DNA from: Dendrolimus kikuchii
Lineage: Eukaryota > Arthropoda > Insecta > Lepidoptera > Lasiocampidae
Direction: 5' to 3'
Assembly (NCBI GenBank): GCA_019925095.2
Contig: CM034412.1
Span: forward strand, 5,515,501 to 5,579,500
DNA: 64,000 nt
Shown here piece after piece: positions 55,963 through 64,000 of this stretch. The notes below the pieces were generated by a model, which had not been told where the DNA came from, made no database searches, and saw only the letters and a list, made by a program, of their open reading frames with translations. Made by a program: the position numbers and the translations under genes. The stretch's first letter is position 1. Each line of letters starts with the position of its first letter.

Positions 55963-56440
55963 CTAGGATATGCCCGCGACTTTGTCTACGCTCGAATTGA
56001 AATTCCCGCGGGATTGCCGGGACACGAAATACCGTAGCATTTGAAAAAGAATGTAAGCTATCGATGAAAACTGTGTCGGAATAATCTAATTTTTACGCAC
56101 CTGAAAAAATACAAACCACAGATTATAAAAAAATCACACATTTTATTACATTAAATTTGCTATCGATCAATAAAAAAAATCACATTGGAATTCCATTTTT
56201 TTTAATCTGGCCATTTTCAATAATTCCCGCGGGATTCCCAGGATAAAAAAGCGCAGAGTTTATGTCTGAGAATTAGCTGTTGATCAGCGAAAACCGCATC
56301 GAAATCAGCCTAGTAATTTTTACCTGAATCCGGAACAAACAGACAAAACGACAAACAGATAAGGAATCTAAAAAAAATTGCATCGTGTTGTCTCTCCATC
56401 GTTTATATAGTCTATTCTAATGGGTTTTTTTATAGTTTAA
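55963..56440 (-). mobile_element. Helitron-like element, degraded
   Basis: CTAG at the left edge followed by GATATGCCCGCGACTTTGTC and TCCCGCGGGATTGCCGGGAC. A second such block at 56226 (TCCCGCGGGATTCCCAGGAT) and AACAAACAGACAAAACGACA to its right suggest two nested or tandem copies in reverse orientation. Confidence 0.45.
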
Positions 56441-56984
56441 ATGAACATTCATGGCATTATTGGAATTTTATAATATTATATTATAGATTTAAATTAAAAT
56501 ATAATTGTACCTAAAAACAAAATCTTAACATAAATTAAACACTAACGACCCTATTTATATTGAGTGAGAGTAAGTTTTTAAACTTTTTTGAGAATCTCAA
56601 AGAAAGACCGTAAAAATAAACTATTCCATAGTCATAGACATAGCCAAATTTTTATATATAAAATTCTTCTGTTCGTGTGTGTCACTGAACACCTCCTAAA
56701 CCGTTGGACTAATTTGATATTTTTTTGTTTGTGTTCCTGTAGGTCCCGTAATGGTTTAGATTCACAATTGGATCCGGTAGGTAGCGCTGCAATTGCGTTA
56801 AAAATTTTTTTAGAGCCGGACAACGTCTGCGGGGCTGATAGTGTCTTGTAAATGCCTCACGTCACCAAAAGGCTGGTTTATACCTCGGGCAACGCAGCAG
56901 CGTTGTCATTCAGACAGGCAATGGCGCCAGTCTTTTGAGAACGTTCCCCCCAACCGATAGCGATCTGGCACTGGATTTCCTAAA

Positions 56985-57095
56985 TAATAGATAGATACAT
57001 AACACTTTAATGTACACCATTACAGAAAACTTACGAACTAGTATTATTCTAAATGTGTACAAAGGGCGGTCTTATCGCTAAAAAGCGATCTCATT
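56985..57095 (-). repeat. Retroposon 3' end (family K), copy 2
   Basis: TAATAGATAGATACATAACA, CTTTAATGTACACCATTACA and GGGCGGTCTTATCGCTAAAA match 28.6 kb. The AATAAA of the family is mutated here. Confidence 0.55.
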
Positions 57096-57195
57096 CAGAC
57101 AATCCGTGGCAAGAATATTGCTGATTAGGAGTGGCGATGGTGGTATACATAATTATTGTACGATTACCTACTTACATATTAATATTAAATATATA

Positions 57196-57395
57196 AGGGA
57201 AGAAAAATTAAAAATTCGGGATACGTGGTTAACCTTGATTTATACCTTAAAAGTTACACGTAATGGAGTGAAGACAGACAGATAGGTGCATTTTAAACGA
57301 TGTTCACTTAGTACAAATAATGAACGCCTGCACAAACATTATGGCAACTTTGTTGGCCCGTGTACCTTTGCCAAAAAATATCCGACTTCATAACA
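57196..57395 (-). repeat. BEL/Pao 3' LTR
   Basis: 200 bases, base-for-base the same as 63312-63511. In element orientation it starts TGTTATGAAGTCGG and ends TTTTTCTTCCCT, so it lacks the usual CA end. A purine run, TCTGGGGGCA, lies immediately upstream and fits a polypurine tract. TATAAATC lies near its end. Confidence 0.92.
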
Positions 57396-57423
57396 TGCCC
57401 CCAGACCTTGAAAGGCTAGGCTT

Positions 57424-60400
57424 TCAAACCGATCCCGTAGATACAGGCAATGGGCATATCCTGTTAAACGCACGCCGAATAACTCCAGTTGCAGTCTTAA
57501 TATCAGCCACACGAACAATTCCATCGGATCCAGGGTGGACCGCCACAACTCGTCCTAATTTCCACTTAAGAGGCGGTAGGTTCTCATCCTTCACTACTAC
57601 CAAGGAATCCAGCTTCAAACTATCTTTACAGGAACGCCATTTGACTCTCTGTTGCAATTCCGCAACAAACTCTTTGCTCCATCTAGTCCAAAAGTGTTGA
57701 CGGAGTTGTTCAATACGTTGAAAACGAGTTAAATGAGAAATCGAATAGTTTTGATAATCTGGCTGTGGCAACGATGTAAGCGGACGTCCAATGAGGAAAT
57801 GTCCAGGCGTAAGTGGTGTGCAATCATCAGGATCTGAAGATAGTGGTGTCAGTGGACGGGAATTTAAAATTGCTTCGACTTGAACTAACAATGTACTTAA
57901 TTCCTCAAACGTAAGATTACAATTTCCCAGCGCTCGCTGAAGATGGTACTTTGTCGACTTGACACCCGCTTCCCAGATCCCCCCGAAATGTGGGCTGTAG
58001 GCAGGAATAAAATGAAAATTAATACCTTCATTGGCTAACTGTTCAGCCAGTGAGTTGCAATTTGCCTTAAGAAACTTAGAAATATCATTGTACGCGCCTA
58101 CAAACGAGGTACCGTTGTCTGAATATATGTGGATGGGTTTTCCTCTTCTTGAAATAAATCTGTATAAAGCCAGTAAATACTTATTGCTTGTCAAATCACC
58201 TACAAGCTCTAAATGTACAGCTTTAGTAGTAAAACAAATAAATATAGCAATGTACACCTTTACTAGCCTACATCCACGACCTTGACGAGAGGCGCATGTA
58301 ATAGCACCGCTATAATCAACGCCTGTGGTTTCAAAGGGATAACCACCTGGAAGGAGACGCTGCTGGGGTAGGTTTCCCATTAACGGAGTAATAATTTGAC
58401 CCTTCATCCTTCGGCAACGTATACACCGATGATATGTAGCCTTAGCTAAGTTACGCCCGCCTATAGGCCAATAGGTCTCCCTTATCGAAGCCAATAATAA
58501 CTGGGGACCAGCGTGCATTAATTTTAAATGTTCATAATTAAATAATAATTTAGTTAATTCGTGAGCGGACTGTAGAATAATTGGATGTTTTTTATTATAA
58601 TCAAAATTAGAATTGTCTAGGCGTCCTCCAACACGCATTATATTATTTGCATCTAAATAAACATTATATTTTAAAAGAGGACTTTTACTCGACAACTTCT
58701 GTTTACTTAAAAGTAATTTATGTTCAGAAAATGATTGTTTCTGACTATTATAAATTAACACATTTAATGCGGCCTGTAACTCATCTTTAGATAGATGTTT
58801 AGTAATGAAAGAATGCTTTCTACAGGATTGAATAAATCGCAAAACGTATGCTACACAACGAACTAGTCGTAAATAATTAGAAAAACGCTTAAAATCTATG
58901 AAAGTATTATTTTGAGTATTGTCAATTAAAACTGAATTTAATGAAATTTGCTGTCGAATTTCTGGTAAAGATTCTAATTGTACACTCTTTAGAGAAGAAG
59001 GCCAGCTAGACTGATCTTGTCGTAAAAAACGGGGACCATTCCACCACAATTCTAAGCCCTGTAGAGTGCCAATATCGATGCCACGCGATATCAGGTCTGC
59101 TGGGTTATCGTCAGTTGGTATATGTCGCCATGTACAGTTACCAGCCTTGTCTAAAACTTCAGCAACACGATTTCGTACAAAGGGCTGAAGTTTAACAGGC
59201 AACATTTGTAACCATCCTAACACAATGGTCGAGTCAGTCCAGCAATAAACATGACTGATATTTAATCGAAGTGAATTCGAAATCTTCTCATGAATGCGAG
59301 CACCAATGACAGCGCCGCACAATTCCAGTCTTGGAATCGTGGTCGGCTTTATGGGGGCCACTCGACTCTTAGCCATTAATAAATGAACCGTGCACTCGCC
59401 TTTAGAATTAATTGTACGCACATAAGCACACGCACCGTATGCGCGCTCAGAGGCGTCCGTAAATATGTGCACTTCAAATAAATTAAATGAATCGCATACT
59501 ACCATTCGAGGGATACGAAAATCGTTTAGAAGTGGCAAAGCCCTTATAACAGAATTCCAAATAGTGCTGAGCTCCGGGGTTAAGGGTTCATCCCAAGATA
59601 TTTTATCTAACCACATTTTTTGTAATAAAATTTTCATACTAACTATAGCAGGAGATAACAGTCCTAAAGGATCAAAAATACGAGCTATTACAGATAATAT
59701 ATCCCGCTTCGTATTCCCATGAATAGGCATCGAACCCATTAAAAACCCTAATTCATCCGAATTCGCAAACCAGTCCAGGCCCAACAGTTTGTTGGGCTTA
59801 TTAGAACTCATGTTTAAGTCTAATGACGACTGTGAATCATCAGAGATCACTAGAGGCTCGTTAGATTTCCATTTTCTTAGTGGCATGCAAGCTGAGGCAA
59901 GTGCCTTGGTGACCTCTGAACGGATGAACCTAATTTCGGACAAATCTTGACCTCCTGTTAGCAAGTCATCGACAAAAAAGTCGTGCTTAATGACGTCAGC
60001 AATCTTCTTGTTTGTGGTCTCAAGCCCTATTTGCTTTAAACAACGCGTCGCCAAAAATGGCGCGCTAGCAGTTCCGTAAGTAACGGTATTCAAATTATAT
60101 ATCTTAATTGGATCGCAAGTAGCATTATCACGCCAAAGGATTTGTTGCAAGTGCCGATCAGATGGGTGGACCACTATCTGTCTATACATCTTCTCTACGT
60201 CAGCTGACAAGACATATTTATACTGTCGAAAACGAAGCAGTATAGACAGTAAATCGTCCTGGACAGTGGGACCCACCATCTGAATATCATTAAAGGATAC
60301 GCCAGATGACGAAGGACAACTTGCATTAAACACTACGCGAAGTTTTGTAGTTGTACTAGACTCACGCAATATTCCATGATGTGGAATAAAATATCCATTT

Positions 60401-62652
60401 TGGCTTATATTAAGTTGTTTATTTTCCGACATGTGATTTAACACTTCGTATTCCTTCATGAAGTCATGATACATCTTACTAAATTCTTCTTTATTAATTA
60501 ACCTGCGTTCAAGAGAATGTAAACAATGTACAGCCCTAGTGAAAGAATCACCTAAAACGGATGGACTTTCTTTCATTGGGATGCGAACACAGAAACGACC
60601 GTCACTCAAACGTGTCGTGTTTTTAACAAAATGCTCCTCGCACAACCTTTCTTCTGGCATATAACGAGTAGACTGAGAATTGACTTCCTCTAAATTCCAG
60701 AAACGTGTTAAATCAGAACGAATCTGTTCATATTTATTGTCAGAATTTAAACTAACTTTCGTTAAATTACACCGAATATTCTTCGATTGAAAGTTATTAT
60801 TATTATAATAAATAGGACCGGAAACAATCCAGCCTAATCTGGTTTCACATAATATGGGCAAGCCTACACCTAACTTAATTCTTTCGGACCCTAGTAAGTC
60901 CCAGAATAGGTCTGCCCCGATCAACAGATCAACATCAGATGGTTCGTAAAAAGTAGGATCTGCTAAACAAATATTAGACGGAATATTAAAAGTAGATATA
61001 TCTAACTTACGACATGGCACATTACTACTAATTAATGGTAAAACAAAGCAATGAATTTTAACCTTATAGTTATTATTTAATGACGTCAAATTAATATGAC
61101 AAGTTTTACCTACGTGAGTACTCACGTTATTTATGCCGCATATCGCAATATCTACCTGTTTATATACTAGGTTCAACTGCTTACATAATTTCTCCGTGAT
61201 AAAACAAGATGTACTTCCGCTATCCAATATAGCACGAACGACATGCTCACGTTCATTATGATCGCGGATTTTGACCAGTGCGGTCGACAATAACACGGCG
61301 CTTTCTTTCTTAATGCTGCTTACAGCTGCGACGCTCGCGGAGAGAGACATGTTGTTTGTATCGCTACTGGACTGTGAACACGGCGAAGATGATTCATTCG
61401 ATGCAACATTGTTTTGTGCACCTTCATTCAAAAGTTTAGAAATAAACTTATCGTGTGAAATATGTATTAATATGTTATGCTTACGTTTACATAACTTGCA
61501 ACCCGGTTTTTTACATTGGTTTGCAAAATGACCTGTACGAAAACAATTATAACAGATTTTATAACTTGGCAATAACTTAAGACGAGCTTCGTTAGTCAAT
61601 GCTAAAAAATGCGAACAACTATTTAAATTATGATTTCCCTTACAGTTTGGACACACTTTAGGACTCATATAATTACTGGAATCGTTAGGGCTTTGTGTTG
61701 TAACCAATGATTTGAATTTTGAACTTGATTTAGTTGGCGTATGAGATGAGTTATTTCGTGACAGTTCTAGTGTCTCGACTAAATCAGCACGATTGCGTAT
61801 AAATCGCATAAATGCTTCAAACAACACAGGTTTGTCTTTGCCTAAGCGGCCCTTAAACTCCTCCCATTCCCGAAAGGTTTTCTGATCTAGTTTACGAGTT
61901 ATAATGTAAATTAATAATGTATCCCAGTGCTTGACTGGCTCACCTAATGACTCTAAGGCTCGTAAATTTTTATTTAATTGATCTATCAGACCCTTTAAAG
62001 CAACAGAAGACTCCTTAGAAATAACCTCAATATTAAACAAAGCTGATATGTGGTTTTGTATTAATAAATTCGTATTATCAAACCGATCACAAAGTAAGTT
62101 CCATGCGACAGAGTAATTAGTCATGGAAAATTCGATGGACTGGATAACCACAGCAGCAGATCCTTCCAGGGATGCTCGTAAATAATGAAACTTGTTGATG
62201 TCATCGATTTCATCATTATGGTGTATTAAACTTGTAAAGGTGTCTCGAAATTCAAGCCAATTATTATAATTGCCGTTAAATTTTGGCAGCTGTATAGTGG
62301 GTAACCTAACCGGCTTATGTATACTGGCACGATCACTATGTTGGGACTGAATTTCTTTATTATAATTGCTTAGCATATTTTTAGCCCTAGACAATGTTTT
62401 ATAATATAAGGACTCGAATTCTGATCGCTCAGACATTTGAGATTGTACATCATCCACAATACATTCGAGACGCATTTGTACCTCGTCGTATGGCTCATAC
62501 ATTGACTCCATTCTTCTTAAACGAAGCTGCAACTCACTAACATCATCGCCTTCCAATGACGTATCTAGTAAGCCATCTAGGTAATTGCTAAAAACAGTTA
62601 GTCTGCCCTTGAAGCTTCCACGCTTTTTTATCAATTCCTTTTCCTCGGACAT
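57424..62652 (-). CDS. BEL/Pao gag-pol polyprotein
   Basis: One frame of 1,742 codons, ATG (62652) to TGA. Regions in order: a gag-like part with the DUF1759-type core (LPKFNGNYNNWLEFRDTF, about 120-290); zinc knuckles CPNCKGNHNLNSC and CYNCFRTGHFANQC (about 335-375); an aspartic protease with DSGS (about 476); reverse transcriptase with LSADVEKMYRQIVV (about 820) and FFVDDLLTGG (about 890); the Pao-specific region with IFTDASERAYGACAYV (about 1066) and WTDSTIVLGW, serving as RNase H; an HHCC integrase zinc finger (about 1375-1413); integrase core with SDNGTSFVGAYND (about 1510) and FGGIWEAGVKSTKYHL; and a DUF5641-type C terminus (WKLGRVVAVHPGSDG). Every catalytic motif I checked is present and no stop or shift occurs, so it may still be able to move. 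Acts in cytoplasmic particles, then the nucleus. Confidence 0.96.
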   Translation of the reverse strand: MSEEKELIKKRGSFKGRLTVFSNYLDGLLDTSLEGDDVSELQLRLRRMESMYEPYDEVQMRLECIVDDVQSQMSERSEFESLYYKTLSRAKNMLSNYNKEIQSQHSDRASIHKPVRLPTIQLPKFNGNYNNWLEFRDTFTSLIHHNDEIDDINKFHYLRASLEGSAAVVIQSIEFSMTNYSVAWNLLCDRFDNTNLLIQNHISALFNIEVISKESSVALKGLIDQLNKNLRALESLGEPVKHWDTLLIYIITRKLDQKTFREWEEFKGRLGKDKPVLFEAFMRFIRNRADLVETLELSRNNSSHTPTKSSSKFKSLVTTQSPNDSSNYMSPKVCPNCKGNHNLNSCSHFLALTNEARLKLLPSYKICYNCFRTGHFANQCKKPGCKLCKRKHNILIHISHDKFISKLLNEGAQNNVASNESSSPCSQSSSDTNNMSLSASVAAVSSIKKESAVLLSTALVKIRDHNEREHVVRAILDSGSTSCFITEKLCKQLNLVYKQVDIAICGINNVSTHVGKTCHINLTSLNNNYKVKIHCFVLPLISSNVPCRKLDISTFNIPSNICLADPTFYEPSDVDLLIGADLFWDLLGSERIKLGVGLPILCETRLGWIVSGPIYYNNNNFQSKNIRCNLTKVSLNSDNKYEQIRSDLTRFWNLEEVNSQSTRYMPEERLCEEHFVKNTTRLSDGRFCVRIPMKESPSVLGDSFTRAVHCLHSLERRLINKEEFSKMYHDFMKEYEVLNHMSENKQLNISQNGYFIPHHGILRESSTTTKLRVVFNASCPSSSGVSFNDIQMVGPTVQDDLLSILLRFRQYKYVLSADVEKMYRQIVVHPSDRHLQQILWRDNATCDPIKIYNLNTVTYGTASAPFLATRCLKQIGLETTNKKIADVIKHDFFVDDLLTGGQDLSEIRFIRSEVTKALASACMPLRKWKSNEPLVISDDSQSSLDLNMSSNKPNKLLGLDWFANSDELGFLMGSMPIHGNTKRDILSVIARIFDPLGLLSPAIVSMKILLQKMWLDKISWDEPLTPELSTIWNSVIRALPLLNDFRIPRMVVCDSFNLFEVHIFTDASERAYGACAYVRTINSKGECTVHLLMAKSRVAPIKPTTIPRLELCGAVIGARIHEKISNSLRLNISHVYCWTDSTIVLGWLQMLPVKLQPFVRNRVAEVLDKAGNCTWRHIPTDDNPADLISRGIDIGTLQGLELWWNGPRFLRQDQSSWPSSLKSVQLESLPEIRQQISLNSVLIDNTQNNTFIDFKRFSNYLRLVRCVAYVLRFIQSCRKHSFITKHLSKDELQAALNVLIYNSQKQSFSEHKLLLSKQKLSSKSPLLKYNVYLDANNIMRVGGRLDNSNFDYNKKHPIILQSAHELTKLLFNYEHLKLMHAGPQLLLASIRETYWPIGGRNLAKATYHRCIRCRRMKGQIITPLMGNLPQQRLLPGGYPFETTGVDYSGAITCASRQGRGCRLVKVYIAIFICFTTKAVHLELVGDLTSNKYLLALYRFISRRGKPIHIYSDNGTSFVGAYNDISKFLKANCNSLAEQLANEGINFHFIPAYSPHFGGIWEAGVKSTKYHLQRALGNCNLTFEELSTLLVQVEAILNSRPLTPLSSDPDDCTPLTPGHFLIGRPLTSLPQPDYQNYSISHLTRFQRIEQLRQHFWTRWSKEFVAELQQRVKWRSCKDSLKLDSLVVVKDENLPPLKWKLGRVVAVHPGSDGIVRVADIKTATGVIRRAFNRICPLPVSTGSV

Positions 62653-63311
62653 ACTGGCAAGCGGGTGGAGTCAACCTGAAATTTATATAAAGGCAAATTG
62701 AGACTTTTACAATATAAATATTTTAGGGTAGGTACCTAATATTGAAAATACAAAATGTATTAAGTTTACAATTTATAGATATTTTTAAACGGTTTATTTA
62801 GTTTAATATGAATATAATTTAATCCTTACAACTGTAGACTTATAATATTTTCAATAAATATAATATTATATATTGCAAAAAAAACTAACACAAATTAACG
62901 TGAAATATAACAATTTCTTAAGGCGCAAAGTAAATTAAATAAAAAATAAATTAATCTAATTTCAAATATAAACTTGTGCTATAATCTACTCAAATTACAA
63001 TGTAAGTAGTCTAAAATATGAAACAAAGTTTCGACTAATAAGACAATGTAATCGATTGGTTTAGTATAAAAAATATATTTATAAAAAATACATCTCGTAC
63101 TGACCTTATGATAATCTAAATACAAACCTAACGAGCTTGGGTAAACGAAAATAACACAATGAAATTAATTCAATTACTTTGGCCACGTACCACCGACACA
63201 ATCTTCAATTTTACGTAATTCCAAATTGATTTAATCCTTATATAGTCAATTTCAACATAATTATTTTAAATATATCAATCCGGCTCTGGATGACCAAATG
63301 TGAGAGAACTT
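62653..63311 (-). other. BEL/Pao 5' leader
   Basis: AT-rich untranslated stretch between the 5' LTR and the gag-pol start codon. It holds the candidate primer-binding site next to the LTR and no other frame. The packaging signal would be expected here; none can be recognised by eye. Confidence 0.6.
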
Positions 63312-63511
63312 AGGGAAGAAAAATTAAAAATTCGGGATACGTGGTTAACCTTGATTTATACCTTAAAAGTTACACGTAATGGAGTGAAGACAGACAGATA
63401 GGTGCATTTTAAACGATGTTCACTTAGTACAAATAATGAACGCCTGCACAAACATTATGGCAACTTTGTTGGCCCGTGTACCTTTGCCAAAAAATATCCG
63501 ACTTCATAACA
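63312..63511 (-). repeat. BEL/Pao 5' LTR
   Basis: Identical to the 3' LTR at 57196-57395. The outer edge reads TAACTGTTATG, the inner edge CTTCCCTAAGTTC. It would drive transcription toward the left. Confidence 0.92.
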
Positions 63512-63615
63512 GTTATATACATACACAAGATGTAATGATAAAATGCAACTATTTTAAGATAATCAATATAATTATAGCTATATGCAATATAATACTAATT
63601 ATATAAAATTACATA

Positions 63616-63831
63616 TCATTGTATTGCAGATAGTATATACCTATAGTATAGTATATAGATAGTAGTATTCCTGACCATATTATATAGTATAGTAACAGGC
63701 AATGTATTCCAAAGTTGGACAGCCTTAACCGTGAAATAATTATTGAAAAACGTATTATGCATAGGAGTTGACTCTATGTTGTCTGGAAGGGCGTAAATTA
63801 TGAGAGCAAGAAATAAATTCGAAACGTTCAA
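63616..63831 (-). mobile_element. LINE C-terminal remnant
   Basis: The minus strand has a short frame with NTFFNNYFTVKAVQLWNTLP, which resembles the C-terminal 'F..R...LWN.LP' motif after the reverse transcriptase of several insect LINEs. About 70 codons, no catalytic motif. To its left are only AT-rich flanks of the BEL/Pao insert. Confidence 0.45.
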
Positions 63832-64000
63832 ATTTTAATTTCTTTCCAAAAATGGAGGCTAATCTTAACAGTGGGATGCTTTGGGATGGTAGTATGGAAC
63901 TGTTGGTCAGACTATACCTACTACTATAATAAACAATACGTTTCGCCTAATCTATAATTATATCTACGATACTAATTCCGCAACAAGTGCGGATTATAGA

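Larger units (their letters stand above)
57196..63511 (-). mobile_element. Complete BEL/Pao LTR retrotransposon
   Basis: 6,316 bases with two identical 200-base LTRs, a 660-base leader, one intact gag-pol frame and a short 3' spacer. A candidate primer-binding site (TGGTCATCCAGAGCCGG) begins about 15 bases inside the 5' LTR; the tRNA was not identified. No env frame. A direct 5-base target duplication is not evident: TATATA abuts the left edge (57190-57195) and occurs two bases beyond the right edge (63514-63519). Confidence 0.93.

Overview
The window is a piece of insect nuclear genome, most likely from a butterfly or moth. It is AT-rich, its genes are split by short phase-conserved introns with GT-AG borders, and the spaces are filled with the repeat types common in Lepidoptera: short Helitrons with TC starts and CTAG ends, RTE/R1-like non-LTR fragments, a tRNA-derived SINE and small inverted-repeat elements. 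No search could be run, so the order-level call rests on repeat character and protein resemblance.

Three host genes lie in the left two thirds. HAUS6 (augmin subunit, mitotic spindle) runs leftward from 6125 to 3028 in two exons. NOP56 (box C/D snoRNP core, rRNA 2'-O-methylation) runs rightward from about 6847 to 15369 and shares a divergent upstream region of about 0.7 kb with HAUS6. POLR1B (second-largest subunit of RNA polymerase I) runs leftward from 42457 to 17013. I rebuilt 20 exons by following splice borders and reading phase; they join without a frame break into 1,125 residues. NOP56 and POLR1B are convergent neighbours, and both act in making ribosomal RNA in the nucleolus.

The POLR1B introns carry most of the mobile DNA: a 5'-truncated R1-clade element with an intact reverse transcriptase core (22.1-24.0 kb), seven window-wide copies of an RTE-like 3' fragment with a (TGTA)n tail (five of them in this gene), two complete-looking Helitrons, and several copies of a dispersed element of about 430 bp whose sense strand ends in poly(A).

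From 42.5 to 57 kb I see no convincing coding exon. The stretch holds a 368-bp tandem duplication, SINE copies, dispersed repeats and one possible non-coding first exon near 47.0 kb. From 57196 to 63511 lies an apparently complete BEL/Pao LTR retrotransposon on the minus strand: identical 200-bp LTRs and one open frame of 1,742 codons with gag, zinc-knuckle, protease, reverse transcriptase, RNase H and integrase regions. It looks recently inserted. The last 0.5 kb holds a small LINE-like remnant.

I did not find a previously undescribed multi-gene system. The points most worth a second look are the young BEL/Pao element, the R1-type element outside rDNA inside a Pol I gene, a 29-bp foldback made by apparent template switching, a palindrome of about 540 bp, and the tight HAUS6-NOP56-POLR1B arrangement.
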